In this document: one piece after another, positions 34,408 to 46,650 of the stretch
Numbering within the stretch: the first letter of the stretch is position 1
Layout of the letters: the number at the start of each line of letters is the position of its first letter
NCBI GenBank assembly: GCA_015501585.1
Contig: JADNRY010000249.1
Location: forward strand, 1 to 64,000
Length of the DNA: 64,000 nt
Source: Rhodocollybia butyracea
Lineage: Eukaryota > Basidiomycota > Agaricomycetes > Agaricales > Omphalotaceae
Direction: 5' to 3'
Made by a program: the position numbers and the translations under genes
Notes under the pieces: model-generated
Told to the model about the DNA's origin: nothing
Databases searched by the model: none
Seen by the model: the letters and a program-made list of their open reading frames with translations, nothing else

Positions 34408-36250
34408 AACACAGAGGCGAATCACGATCTTTTGTACAATCATTTATTGGGCTGAGTTATGTTCCCTAGGGCCTCTCGTACTGCTACTAAATACTTTAAC
34501 TTATATTAGTCCAGTGTCTTTTCTTCTGAGCTGGTGTTTTCGAATCATCCCTGCAATTATATGATGTAATGTTGTACAACACTACTGCTTCAAGCTTCAA
34601 GCGTCAACCTCTAGGTCTTAGAGGTCATTTCATGATCGGAGTCTGCAATCAGGCTTGAGCTCAGAGTGAGAAAGCAAATAATACAGTCGTTAACTCATCG
34701 ACCTCGGAGGAGCCTATGTGCAAGTGAAAAAAAAAAAGAAACTTTCGACGTCAAAGAATACTCGCAGGACCGAAACAAAAATCTGGAACGAGAAGTCGGT
34801 GGCGTCGTGTCAAATATCGCGTTGAATCGTGTCGCATATCGCGTTGAAAACAGGATATGCTACGAACAACTTGTTCAGCGCAATACGTGCAAAGGTTAAA
34901 CAGTTCTACACTTTTCGCTTTTTCGGTTACCATCTGCGGTGTAGACGAGCGATCATGAGCACTACTGAGGAGCCTGCGTTACATGGACTTGACATGATCT
35001 TCGTAGCGACTAGAAGAGACCATCAAAGCATCCAGACAAATACCGTGTTCATTGGTAATTTGCCAGTGTGTTTATTCAGAGCGAGGGATGTCCTTGTACC
35101 AGCACTGTTTACGAGATTTATACTTGGATCCAGTATCCGTGAATATGGACGAGAAGACCAGCTGTTTGCTTACCTGCATTAGCGAGCATCACTAGGACCA
35201 ACGAGTACCGTACAAATGAGCTATCATTCATGCTCTCCACCCGACAATACCATTCCCGATGAGAAGGTGCGTCTCAAGGAAGTGAATGCAAAACAAACGA
35301 AAAGATATCTCGCGATGAACACGTCGGACGAGCCTGAGATGTTGAATTTTTGCTTAAACCAGGAATGCAACGCGCACCTTACGCAATACAGGTTAGTGCT
35401 GGACTTGGCGACGTTCCAGGATATCACCGATCCAAATTCTACGAATCTTTGATATCAGTTCGTGGGCGGAGATTCCTAGCAGGATGCGGAACACAGGTGA
35501 TCTACGAAGGCTGGGATACTTCGATCGTCTGTAAGATGAGCGAGGCTATCCAGATATCCAGATATCCAGTGCTCATCTGTTCATTTGTGGCAAAATCATC
35601 CTTTCATAAAACTGTTCAGTGTTAATAATGGCACTGTCAAGCGGACAATGAAAAAAGAATATACCGTCTAGAATATCCACGTTTGAAAGAAAGTCCAGTA
35701 AGGATGCCAGAAAGTTGGGCCCAACGATAACAGATTATGTTTCTAGACACGCGTTGCTGAAGCTGAAGCTTTGAACTCACTGAACTACGTCGACCTTCTA
35801 TCCCTCCGTAAATCTAAGTTACAATTGTTGCATGAACATTCTTACCTTCTTCCCCATGTCCGAGTCTCTGATTGTAGCGACGTGTTCGAAATCAAGTCTG
35901 ATCATGTTGCTGTGCTTCATCCGTCGATCTTCCAGTATAACGTGGCTTAACGACGTAGGAGATGTACAATCGGATATGATGGATTGCGAGGATGACACGC
36001 ATGCAGAAGTGGCACACGGCCATAAGCCCCCCAACAAAATATTATTGCACCTCTTCTCTTTCTGTCCTTCCTCTATCAAAACTCTTATTTCTGGCCTAGA
36101 GCCAGATCCTAATCAATTTGTATCAGCCACGTCTGCGCTCGTTGGCGCGCCGCTACTCTCAGAAAGCTTCATCGCACGGTTGCCACTGAAAATAGAAAAC
36201 GTCCTTGTCGATCTGTTATACTTTCAATATTACCGATCAAGTGATCCCCT
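34408..36250. other. Unassigned region with several unrecognised plus-strand frames
   Basis: Plus-strand frames at 34955-35182 (MSTTEEPALHGLDMIFVATR), 35216-35452 and 35832-36254 could be exons of one or more genes, but I recognise no domain and cannot join them convincingly. The last would end almost on the stop of the SET-MYND gene (convergent). Confidence 0.3.
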
Positions 36251-38472
36251 TTAACTCTTTTGCTGTGGCGTATCCTCCAACACATTCCTTACGCCTTGCT
36301 TGAAAACTCCTATCTCCTTTTCTAGCGCAACGACCATCTCTCTGACTTCCCTCCCCACCTGTCCACCCTCATTAACTACACCAAAGGCGACCAAAAGCAT
36401 CTTCCTCGCACGCAGGAGGTAATCGTACGCGAGCTTCAGTCTGGGAAGACCTGACGGAGGATAGGCGGACAGCCCGGCTCCCATCCGTGATGAACCTGCT
36501 TTTTCCACATTATGAGCCTCCTCGGGAGACGGCTCGTCTACGGCTAGTAGTTTACCGAGTTCCGTGATGGCGATGGCGAGAACTGGATGGCCTTCTCGGA
36601 GAATTGACGATAGACCAGCGACGTTCTTCGTGACGGTACGTATAGTCTCGTCGAGGTGGTCCTGAGTAAGAGGATCAGGGAACGAGGAAGTTAGCAGGGT
36701 TTGATGCAGTCTCGATAAACCGAGGAGAGGATGAGAGGATGGCGGAAGACCAGCAGAGGCGAGGATAGGAATGAGATTGGTGGTTAGCTGGATCGATTTG
36801 GCGGGATCTGTATGATCAGGTGATGAGGCTACGACCAGCTTGGTAAGACGGAGTACATACTCGAATCCTGAAGACTGGATGCTTTATCCAGACCTTCTTG
36901 GCCAACTCGTGCCGCGTCTAGTATAGCCTCAACAGATTTGACTACGGATTTACATTTGACGCAGCGTATCACAGAGGCGTCTAACAGAAGGTGATCAACA
37001 TTCGAAAAGACAGTTTTTTTCGGAGCTGACCATCGCTTGGCAGAGGGCAGAGTCCACCGCAGTTTTTGGGACAGTTCATCGCTTCGCGTGGATCGACGTC
37101 GTTAATGGACGTACAAAGGCGACACGCGCATGTAAAATTATATGTTTCCTCCAGCGTTTGTTGTCGCAGATTTACTGGAAGAGTAGCGTCGATATATGAA
37201 TGTCAAGATCTGAAACATCGTTAAGAAAAGCTTCCAAGACAATGAGTGTAAAGTATTACCTCTTCATCTGGAAAGATATCTCGTATTGCCACAACTTGCA
37301 TCAAAGGTTCCTGGCGTTTGAGATCCTCGGCCGTTCGAGGAAACACGACGACAGCGTTGGGATCGCACGAATGATTTATCAAAGCTACGACAGGCGATAC
37401 GGCAGCACCCAACGGTGTCAGAGCAGGATCGGTTATCGTGAACGTGTTGGTGACAAACTAAACGCGCACGGAAAAATGGGATTCTTAGCAGAGCGAAAGA
37501 AATATTGAATATCGAGGAAACTTACGCGCGAAATCAGATCCACTAGATCAGCCGCAGACAGGAATCCAAATTCTGCCATATCAGCAGGGCTCGTAAAACC
37601 AAGATATTGAACCAAAGAATGAGCGAGGTGGAGTGTGCGTTTCATAAGTTGACGGCTTCAAGGTTTTCCGGTCTGAAATCTATGAGTATCTTCCAACAAA
37701 CGAAGAAAGAAAACAGCGGTTACGAGACTGCATGTTCGCCAGCTCTTTAGACTATATGAAAAAAGTTCAGAATAAGATATCTTGACGCCGAACGAACATA
37801 CCTGGACACTATCAACGCCATTCTTCTGTATTCGCCATAAAATTCGGCCCAAACACCTCACAGCATCAGAGGGAGGGGGGACATCGCTTGACGGAGCCGC
37901 CTGAAACCATTTTTGCAGCGATGTACATTCATACTTGTGAATACCCCAATCGTTTGTTTGACATGTCTAAAGTAGTAGGATGAGTCCAACGCCTCATCGT
38001 ACAGAAAGGAAAATAAAGCTTACAGAGTCGCAGTAGTAAGCTGACCGACATTTTGTACATCGTCGCATGCCATCTGGACTGGACGAGGCAAAGCAAGATG
38101 AACAGTGAGTGGTTAGATTCCGAGTTGACAGTGCAGAAGCATATGGCTTTGTGACAAAGATTATATTTCCTGAGCAACTTTTCGGGTCAGTATAAACTGG
38201 GAGCGCGAATGAAGCCATACCTGCTTTGATAGGGCCTTTAGCCCAGATACCACGTCCGTTCGCGTTCGAAAGGCGGACTTCTACCGACTTTGGGAGTGAA
38301 CTGTACATTCCTGCATCCGAATCGACATTATCCAAGGCTTTTGCTTTTGCTTCAACTTTTTCGAATCCTTGGGTTCTATCGGTTCTCCAGATGCTGAGAA
38401 AGTGGAACGATTTATGGATGATTTGACATACGATTTGGCGTTTTTAGAAGCTTTGAGGTCGGCGAAAGACAT
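36251..38472 (-). CDS. SET-MYND (SMYD-type) lysine methyltransferase
   Basis: The start MSFADLKASKNAKS (38472 downwards) joins through a short 38-base intron (GTATGT...CTCAG) to ALDNVDSDAGMYSSLPKSVEV and GRGIWAKGPIKA, the first part of the split SET domain. The MYND zinc finger follows: CSSCFA...RRCTKC...YYC and, in the next exon, TCQTNDWGIHKYEC. Then come RCLGRILWRIQKNGVDS and the core SET motif ALINHSCDPNAVVVFP with GDxFxxEE-like DIFPDEEV. The C-terminal region (to 36251) is helical, TPR-like (LKLAYDYLLRARKMLLVAFG). SMYD enzymes methylate lysines on histones and other proteins using S-adenosylmethionine. Five or more introns; not every exon border was fixed. Confidence 0.85.
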
Positions 38473-39004
38473 TTTAGAAGGCAGAAGTGAAAATATCTGC
38501 TGTTGCTCGAGGTTGCTCGTCGTGGTTCAAATTTACAGGCGTTTATGTAAGGAAGCGCCCAAAAGACGAAAGCATGCGTTCAATTGATAATAACGTCTCT
38601 TTGAGAGTCGTCAGCTTTACTTCAAGCCTCCATCGACATGACTAAATACGAACCCAGAGGCGGCCCAGTGGTGTCTCGGGATGGCGTAACATTTGCGTCG
38701 ACACGATTCGACAGTCAATTCCACGTGCGAGATGAACGTCGTCCACCAACCACCTCTAATACACCCGACTTCGTTGCTACTGAAGAACTTTTTTTCTGAT
38801 ATAGCAGGAGATATGCAAGAAACATGTATAAGTCCATGACACAGTGAGAGTATACGTGATTGAGATACATGGTATGATTGTACAGTACTAGAAGATCTAG
38901 AACCAAAGTCAGCACAACAAACACAGAATCCGCATTGAAAGACCCACATAGCTTGAACAACATGAGGAAAACCAAGAAGGGAGGTGAGAGAGAGAGAAAG
39001 AACG
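38473..39004. other. Gap between SET-MYND gene start and centrin stop
   Basis: Only short frames. Probably the centrin 3' UTR and the promoter of the SET-MYND gene. Confidence 0.4.
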
Positions 39005-39633
39005 CTAGGCGTCGTCGGTCATGATTGCGAAAAACTCCTGCTCGTTAATCGCGCCGTCCTGGTCGAGATCAAACTCGTCTATCATGGCTTGCCTAGAACG
39101 CGCGCGCACAAGCTCTTAGTTTCAGGTAGAGAGAAATATAACGAAAAAGATACGCACAGTTCATCATCTTCTAACCTATCCCCAATTTCTTTCGCGACTC
39201 GCCGAAGATCTTTCAGCTCAATTCTACCCTTGTTGTCTCCGTCGAAAAGCTGGAAAGCTCTTCGAATCTCTTCCATGGGGTCTCGTTGTAATATACGGTC
39301 GCTCACTAGAGAAAAAGGTATCATGTATTTCAGTGAAAAGTACCGAAAAACGCGATTCACCCAATACTCACTGACTTTAGCGAAATCCTCAAAATCCATA
39401 AACCCTCGGGACGTTTTGTCGTGATCTCTGAGGATTTTTAGGACTTCTGCCTTCTTCATATCAAAACCTAGAGCCCGCATTGCAACTTTCAGCTCGTGAT
39501 AGTCGATTTGGCCATCCTTGTCGCTGTCGAAAAGCTCGAACGCCTCTTTAATTTCTTGTTTCTGGTCTTCGGTAAGTTCGGGACGAGAGTGTGTGCGTCG
39601 TTTGGATTTTTGGACTGCAGATGCGCCGTACAT
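39005..39633 (-). CDS. CDC31: Centrin (Cdc31-type EF-hand protein)
   Basis: Centrin is the calcium-binding EF-hand protein of the spindle pole body and of the mRNA-export TREX-2 complex. The chosen start [17 protein letters not shown] gives the usual basic N-terminus; an upstream ATG at 39693 is less likely. All four EF-hand regions are visible: [38 protein letters not shown] and [12 protein letters not shown]. The typical link [11 protein letters not shown] is present, and the protein ends FFAIMTDDA. Two introns interrupt it (about 39308-39372, after AKV; and about 39096-39163, after EDDEL). Loops 2 and 3 lack some canonical acidic residues, so they may bind calcium weakly. Confidence 0.92.
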
Positions 39634-39917
39634 GGTAGAGCGTGGTAGTAGTTGTGGTTCGAGAGCTTGAGATATCACGTGAGATCCTGTCACCTGAAAT
39701 GCACGCTTCTCGCGATCGCGAAATTTGAAAATATACGCGCCTGCAGCTGTGGCTTCAAAACTGGCCTTTGCTTGTTTCGTTTACGTAGATTCGGGAGCAA
39801 GTTACAGTTTAGCGCTGTCCAGTGTCAACGCATAAATCGAAAGACGGTACTAATTGTTCACCGGCAATAACGTCGAACATTCTCCGAAGCCGAAGACCCG
39901 GACTACTGCTAGTGAGT

Positions 39918-41014
39918 TTATTGTTCATTATCATACGGCTCATCACCGCCTACAACATCAGCGCCAGGCAAAAGCCATCGAAAAGTGATACTAAGTCGTG
40001 TACTACGAGGAATCCATTCGGCTTCAGCATCCTTTTGTTCTGCCACCTCGTTATTCTTTCTACCACCCTTTCCTATTTCGACCCAATCAGCGACTTTTTT
40101 CTCTATCTCATGGGTCCATTTGTACCGCGCGTCGCCAGTCAAGACGATGATACTATTTCTGGGAAGATAAAGCTCGTACGCTTCCAAGTCCGATGACGAA
40201 GAAGTTGAAGCTGTATCATTCCGCAATTTGTCTTCATGGTCCTCCTTGACCTTCTCAAAACGCATAACACAGCTTCCGCGCAAGCTCACGCCGACAATCC
40301 CGTCTCCAAATCTACGGAGAAGATCAACATGAGCTGATATACCTTCACCTGGAGCGTAGAGATTGAGTATCGCTTGTCTTGCTTGGCTTTTTGGAGGAAC
40401 TAGGATAGGGGAGTTGTCAGTCAGTGGGTCCGCAGACTGAGGTGAGGAAGAGGGAAAAAGAAGCTCGTGGATCTCTGGAGGAAGCACAGGTGGCCGTAGG
40501 AGGTCGGAAAGCTTATCGAGGAGGGACAAAAGTGGAGGCGGAAGACCAGAGGAGGTAACTCGGACTCGGGATTACTGCGCTCCGTCTTTGCCCTCTCGAA
40601 TAGCATTATCTGATTGACTCCCCTTCCATCGTCAAAATACTTTTCTGAACAGAAACCAACCAGCTGCTCCGCCAACTCATCCGAAATGTTTACCGAAGGG
40701 TCATAGAAAAGACCTGGAATAGGCGGTGCTGTCCGCAGAGCTGGGTGAATCGCAGTAGGTAGTGACGCAACATGTTCAACTGAGGATACTTCGTCAAATA
40801 GTGAGTTCAGGCTATTCGACGAAAACATTTCCGATTCATCCGAAGCTGAATTGTTGGAAACGGAAGCCTTCATCGTCGGTATATCAACATGAAGCTTTAT
40901 CCGTTTCCCATATGCGTGGAGGTTTGCCACTAATGAAGAATCCTGAATTTTTCTTTTCAAATCGTTGGATTTAAAAGCAGATTCATCCAAAGGCGTCAAG
41001 CCATCCTGGTTCAT
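39918..41014 (-). CDS. AlkB-like 2-oxoglutarate/Fe(II) dioxygenase, apparent frame break
   Basis: The C-terminal half is an AlkB fold: ILNLYAPGEGISAHVDLLRRF with the His-x-Asp iron ligands, GDGIVGVSLRGSCVMRF, YLPRNSIIVLTGDARYKWTHEI with the distal histidine, and RLSITFRWLLPG with the 2-oxoglutarate-binding arginine. The N-terminal half (from MNQDGLTPLDESAF, ending in VNQIMLFERAKTERSNPES) is in another frame. The frames meet near 40550-40575, at SNPESE against TSSGLPPPLL, without a usable intron. A single missing base would explain it. A 5'-UTR intron seems present upstream (acceptor TTTTGCAG near 41033). By family the enzyme oxidatively removes methyl groups from nucleic acid or protein. It is either a young pseudogene or has an assembly error. 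Confidence 0.75.
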
Positions 41015-41117
41015 GCCAATTTCTCTGCAAAAGAAAAAAGTCGTACCAGAGAGGTTGAGAAATCTCGTGCAACTTACTGACTGTCAGGAACAGAGATGTA
41101 AATAAGCGCTTGCAATT

Positions 41118-42302
41118 GTGCCGCGCTTACGCGGTACTTTACGGCCTTTCACAAACTACAGAAAGAACGAGAATATGATTGATGCTATAAAGGTAGAACA
41201 CTTATTCGGTTTCTCTAATTGCCAAGTGCTCATCGATTTTAGCATTGACTACTATAAGTATTTACTTGGTATTTATCAAAGGAAACGAACGCTCAGTCTG
41301 TCAGATAAGCTCCCGCGGGACGCTCGAAATCTCTCCGAGCGTCTTGCGTACTATGCGCGCCGTGGTACTAGTATCACCTTGGGAGACGACTCCAGGTTGA
41401 CGTTGCTCACTAAGTCCGCCAAGGCAGACGACTTCAAGTTGGTTTTATGAAGGCCTCTTCACAAACGACTTTGTTGTCAGCAATACGGTCCAGCCCCCGG
41501 ACACCGGAAAAGTACGTATCGGTGTCCAATAAATTTGTTGATTTATCAGGTTCCGTCTTACCTTTCTTATGCTCAAGCAGCTATGATCCCTCCGAGTCTC
41601 ACTCCGCTTCAATTGGTATCCCCAAGGCACGGGTCTCAACCTGACCATCAAGCTTTCGGGAAAGCCGACGGTGGTCAATGATGGTGGTACGTCAGTAGGT
41701 CAATTAATTGTACGCCGTGTCTTCCACCACATAAACATGTCTCTAACAGTCTTATTTTTCAGCACTACCCAAATACATCGACTTGATCTCCGTCATCACC
41801 TACTCGTCCGCTACACTTTCTACTTCCCATCTCTAAACGCGACGCACTCGTTGGCCGTGTGCCTCAGCGAATTCCCTGTAACGGTAACAGAAATAAGGTC
41901 AGGCCAATTACTCAAAATTGTTTACGGCGTACTCGAGTTGCCTAAGGTACGTTTTTTGGCTGAGAACGATCGGATGCCGCTTGTCAACATGAGGATTATT
42001 GCCCATCCGGACGATAGATTGGGTAGGTAGGAGAGAGTGGAGTGTTTCGAACACTTCATGCCCAAGGCGAACATACGTTTTGGGACTCTCTTATGGAAAA
42101 ACTAATCGATGATGGCACTCTCATTGTACAAATCGCGTTGATGTCTTTGTCTATCTGTGGTTCTGATTACCTTCTGTTTTACAGCCTCTTTGTGTGGAAA
42201 CCTCCCTGGAGGACTGTCAAAAATCGTTGACGGACTGAACAGGATGGTCAATGAGGAAGTCAGTGGCGTCAAACTAGTTGTGTTCCCTCAGGAAGATGCA
42301 TA
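41118..42302 (+). pseudogene. Decayed gene of unknown family
   Basis: Consecutive protein-like segments appear in shifting frames: ERLAYYARRGTSITLGDDS; EGLFTNDFVVSNTVQPP and TGKVRIGVQ; FVDLSGSVLPFLCSSSYDPS; GLNLTIKLSGKPTVVNDG; ALPKYIDLISVITYSSATL; and CGNLPGGLSKIVDGLNRMV. Each change needs an indel and not all coincide with introns. I do not recognise the family. Confidence 0.35.
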
Positions 42303-43534
42303 ACTCAGTGGTATGTAACTAAACGATGTCGTGGCTTTGCCATTGCCAGTTGTAAACTAAAATTACGGGTGATATAGCTAGGTGAGATCGGCATGGGTTT
42401 GTTGCTGGCTTGGGACGTCCCAAGTGCTGGTAAACCGGATCCGAGAAGGTACCTTATTTGCTGATGTACGTCTCGGGTTCTCCGCGTGGTTCCATCTATT
42501 CGTTGATGCTGTTGGTGATTCCCAATACTCTCCAATACTCCGCTCGGAAACAATCAGCTTTGGGCTGATCCATTAGATGCACATTAAATGGCTAACTGCC
42601 TATCTTTCGCACTTGACCTGTGGGGCTTGAGAGGATATGGTCCAGAAGATGATCACGATGTGGTCGTTGTTCTGAGCAGAACTTTTCGATCGCCGGCTCA
42701 AATTCAAAAGAAGGAAAAAAAATTGAACAAGCGTGTTTAGAGAGGTCCTGTTTAGAGAGGTCCAGAGCTGCTTAGGGGCAAGAACGTGTTCACTACGACT
42801 GATGTCCTCGACGCAGATTAAATGCTACCGGACCGCAGGACTATAGATCATAGATGCAATACATACGCGTTTTTTACTGGAACTAGACAAAACATTGTGT
42901 AAGCCCAGGGAACCATCACTTACCAGCCAATAAGTTTTCCGTACCTCAGTGGAGTCCCCATAAGTACACCTTGATCATCATCTATGTAGCCGAGACGACT
43001 AACAATCAAGTTATCTTAAGTATCACAGAAAGTATGCAGGCCTTGGATACATCATGTCCCCGCTATTTTTTCTTCGTTGGTTGTGTAATTTGATTGATGC
43101 ACCCACACCATTCAGAATTTATTGATTTGAAGATTATCGGATCTGCAAATGTCGTCGCTGCTGCTGCGTTTGAACTTTGAAGGTCCTGGTGTTGAGGTGT
43201 GCACGGTGCTCTTTCTGAAGCCTGCCATCGTTCACTGTAGTTTTCCGAGCGGCGAGTGTTTTGGACTCGTGAAAATGCCAGGTGTATTATTTATTTGCGC
43301 TGAGGAGACAATGAAGAAATCCGGGTTTTGGATCTAATCATTCCGACTGAATGGATGTACTCATTCGTTAGAACACAAGGAAAACCTTAGAGGGAAGGCT
43401 GAAATGATAGATTACCACCGCCTTCAAAGGTCGTGCAAATAGACTCAGTCTTCCAGTGTTCTCCGTATCTTCCATCTTCTCTTCTTCTTTCGTGTACTTC
43501 GGACGACGGGTCGTCCCTTTGCTTCACTATCACC
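42303..43534. other. Intergenic, no gene supported
   Basis: Short frames only. The last ~150 bases are CT-rich and probably hold the promoter of the seven-TM gene. Confidence 0.4.
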
Positions 43535-44909
43535 ATGTCTAGTGTCACCGTAGCATTCAACGTCGTCCAAGCCACAGGACTGGCCAGTGCCCTTATCATA
43601 ATTGTCACTGCGGTTTTGACACCCTCTGTTCCACGTTTATCGACTTGGTATCTTGTACTCTGTAGCAGCGCTGGATATTCACTTTCAATGCTTCTTCTGG
43701 CTATGGCTCACGGGCAATCTGGGACAGAACCGAATCCTACGCTGTGTCTCATTCAAGGTGCACTCATTTACGCTGGTCCTATTTGGTAAAGTTTCTCAAG
43801 CTTTAGCTGGGTATTAAGCCGTATGTTGAATTATCGTACGTCCAGGTTGATGTCCTCAGTTTGTATATTCGCCTTCCAGGTACGATAACCATTATCTTGA
43901 AGATTTTTGGGAGTTTACTTATGTAGGCCTTCATGCAGATCTATTTGACAACAGTATTCTACGTCAAGCATTACTCTGGACCGATCCATCACAATAGTAA
44001 ATGGGTGAATAAATTTGAGATTTGGGTTATGTCCCGTCCTTTGCTCATCAAGTTATTTGACTAGCTTCCGGCCTCCCCAGTCATTTTGTTTTTCCTGATC
44101 CTAGTCTCAATGCTGACGGTAAGATGTTTGCTCGCAGACACCGTACCAATGTGATAAATTAACTAGGCTGGAATCCTTCGACCAGAGATTGTTGGGCGCG
44201 ATTCCACGCTGTTTTTTTGTCATTTTACCAACGGCACAGGGTACGAAACCGGTTTGCCATAACCTGGGGACAGCTTACGAGAACCGTAACTTCTAGTACC
44301 TACGCTGTGACTGTACTCAGCGTGATCTGTGCTATCGTTGCACTTGTGTCCGAATGTACGTCTACAATGCCACTTATTTGTGCTGAGTGATCGACTTGGT
44401 TGCGAATTTAGGGAAGACAGGCAAACTTCTCTATCGACACCGGAAGCACCGAGATGAATATTATCGTCAATCACACGGTACTGTTTCCATTGGTGTTATG
44501 TGTCGCCTGGCAGGTTTCAGTCTTATCTCAATACTCTCGGTAACGTACGTTTCTTGCTGTGACTTCTCTTTGCGAGCGAGCAATGACACCTGAGCAGGAG
44601 CTGCGGTCTTCTCCTGCTTCAGCCTGGTGACTCAAAGTATGATGGCTATCTTCTTGTGTGGACGGGGATCGGTGAGATTTTTTGAAGCATCGTTCTCCAA
44701 ATTCTAAAGCCTGTCCACAGTTTCCAACGCCGACGTTCCTCTTCTTGGTCTTAATAGGGTGAGCACTCTTGTCATCACTCTAATCATCTAATAAGCCCCA
44801 CTGATATTGATACATGTTCTTTCAGTCTATTATTCGAACTTGGATGTTCTGGACAAAGCAAGACGATCTTGCCATCCAAGAAACAGATGTAAAGAAGGGC
44901 ACTGTATAA
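43535..44909 (+). CDS. Seven-TM receptor-like membrane protein, ten exons, intact
   Basis: Exons 43535-43785, 43846-43879, 43927-44004, 44065-44118, 44167-44240, 44282-44355, 44412-44544, 44598-44671, 44721-44758 and 44826-44909 add up to 894 bases and a 297-aa protein. All junctions are GT-AG; one intron is only 41 bases (44241-44281). Membrane segments include ASALIIIVTAVLTP, YLVLCSSAGYSLSMLLLAMA, LCLIQGALIYAGPIWLMSSV, SPVILFFLILVSML and AVTVLSVICAIVALV. FFCHFTNGTG is the expected extracellular loop, and the tail is IIRTWMFWTKQDDLA. It belongs to a fungal GPCR-like family different from the VWRAW proteins in this window. The ligand is unknown. Confidence 0.75.
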
Positions 44910-45228
44910 GGAAGACAGGACTCGGAGTAGAATAGACATTATGAGTGATATGTTTCTGAACGACATGTAGGCTTTCGTCGCGTCATTAAAGAATATCGTT
45001 CAGCCGAGGGCTTTTGTGACGTCCAAGGTTCAGTAAGACTTGCTTTGACATTTTGAAAATGGCTGATAAATCTACTGGTAAGCAACAAGTGACACAAAAG
45101 TTGAAATCTATTCGCTAGCTCTAATTGTTCGTATAAACAACACACATAGCGATTAATGAAGAAAAGTCCATGCTCTAGTTGGTACAGCAGTTATGTAAGT
45201 TAATCAAGAACACATATCTGTACATAAA

Positions 45229-46650
45229 CTAAACAAGGGCAAGCAAAGTTGATAACAATACAATAATTAAAATTTCTGCAATGTTCGGAACCGTACCTGT
45301 ACCTGTACCCGTATTCGCATGAGCTGTACTCTTGTCCGAGCTAACAGGGGACCCAATACCGATACTAGTCGTCGAACCACTTCCATCATCCGTACCGTTG
45401 GTAGCCGTAGATGATGGAAATGCAGTGGCGAGGTATGTCCGGATGTAAGAAATGTCCCAGTAAGCGTTACCCAACGAGCTTCCTGAGCCTATTACGTTGG
45501 ATATCTGGAAAACAGGGACAGAGAAATTCAGTACCAGCAGTAAAAAAGAATAGCCAGCACCACGCAGAACGGAGCGTTGCGGAGTACTGTGGATAACATA
45601 CTCACACATTGTCCTGAACAACCTGTGGAATCATATATAGAGGTTACACCAGCCCTTTAGACAGCAATTAGAATAGTGTATGTCGAGAATATTTGTATCA
45701 TGATTTACCAGATGCCACAAAGAGTGATATCAATGACGAGCTGTTGAGGCTGGAAATACTGCGCGATGTCGCATGAACTTGATGGATATGCAGCGCTTGG
45801 GGTACCCCAGTCAGATAAGTCCATGTTTGAGGAGCTGTTAGCTTGGAATATGGACGCGGGGATGCCAGACCGCTATGAAATTTGATGCTCAAAACAAAGA
45901 GAACACAGCTCGAAATGATCGCTTACCTGCCAGAACCAAAAAAAGATTCCGCTCACATCAAATTGTAATGCGAACACACCCCCGCCAGCCTGCGCGAATC
46001 CACTACCAAAGCTGTTTGGTTTGGTTTCTTGAACGAGACAGCCTTGAGCAGTTGAACAATTCGTCTCGAGAGTAACACCGGTCTGTGCCGAATTTGTTGC
46101 GAGGTTGCATCCAGGAGTGGTATGCAAAGCATATTGGTTTAGCCCAAGATTGTTGATAGCTTCTATGATATCGATTTCACCACAATTCGGCCATGGCATG
46201 TTAGTGCCAAGCATCCACAGACTCGGCCAGACCGAACAGCCGTATGGAATATGTGAAACGTCGATGGTGATGAGGCTACCTATGGGATACGCATCCTGAG
46301 TGGTAATTTTGACCGAATTTCTGTTCACGACTGGCGCTGAAGGGATATATGTCGTGTTATCTACACGAATTATCGCATGACCCGTATTTGGATCAATGTA
46401 AGTCAAGTTTTGGGAGACCCCACTACTTTGGTTAACGTATGTTACATTTCCTACAATTCGAAATTTTAGCACAGACGCCACAAAAAGTATAATCAAACGA
46501 ACCCCATGTGGTGTTGTCGATGTTAGACCAATAATTGAATGATGAAAAGAAAGTTTCGCCAGAATATTCACGTACTGGGACGTATATGGCCCAACAGCAG
46601 CGAAGTAGTATAACTAGGCATACCGAAAGGTAACGAGTGGCTTATGCCAT
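45229..46650 (-). CDS. GH16 beta-glucanase-like enzyme with GPI-type tail; early stop in the expected start
   Basis: The catalytic region carries GEIDIIEAIN, the GH16 E-x-D-x-x-E nucleophile and acid/base motif, preceded by CSVWPSLWMLGTNMPWPN. Upstream are EYSGETFFSSFNYWSN and NVTYVNQ, joined by a GT-AG intron near 46450-46500. The C-terminal part (PQQLVIDITLCG, CSGQC region, AYWDISYIRTYL) ends in a Ser/Thr/Gly-rich linker and hydrophobic tail (IAEILIIVLLSTLLALV), typical of GPI anchoring. GH16 enzymes of this sort cleave or remodel cell-wall beta-glucans. The signal-peptide frame (TRYLSVCLVILLRCCWA) is preceded by ATG GCA TAA at 46650-46642, so the natural start is followed by a stop. Either an unusual start is used or the gene is dying. 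Confidence 0.75.

Noticed and set aside
38340..38472. Frame break at the N-terminus of the SET-MYND gene
   Set aside because: A short 38-base GT-AG intron (GTATGT...CTCAG) explains the change of frame from NAKS to ALDNVDS.
44200..44281. Frameshift in the seven-TM gene at the T-run near 44212
   Set aside because: A 41-base intron (44241-44281) with acceptor ACGAG restores the frame exactly and gives a family-like loop, so no frameshift is needed.
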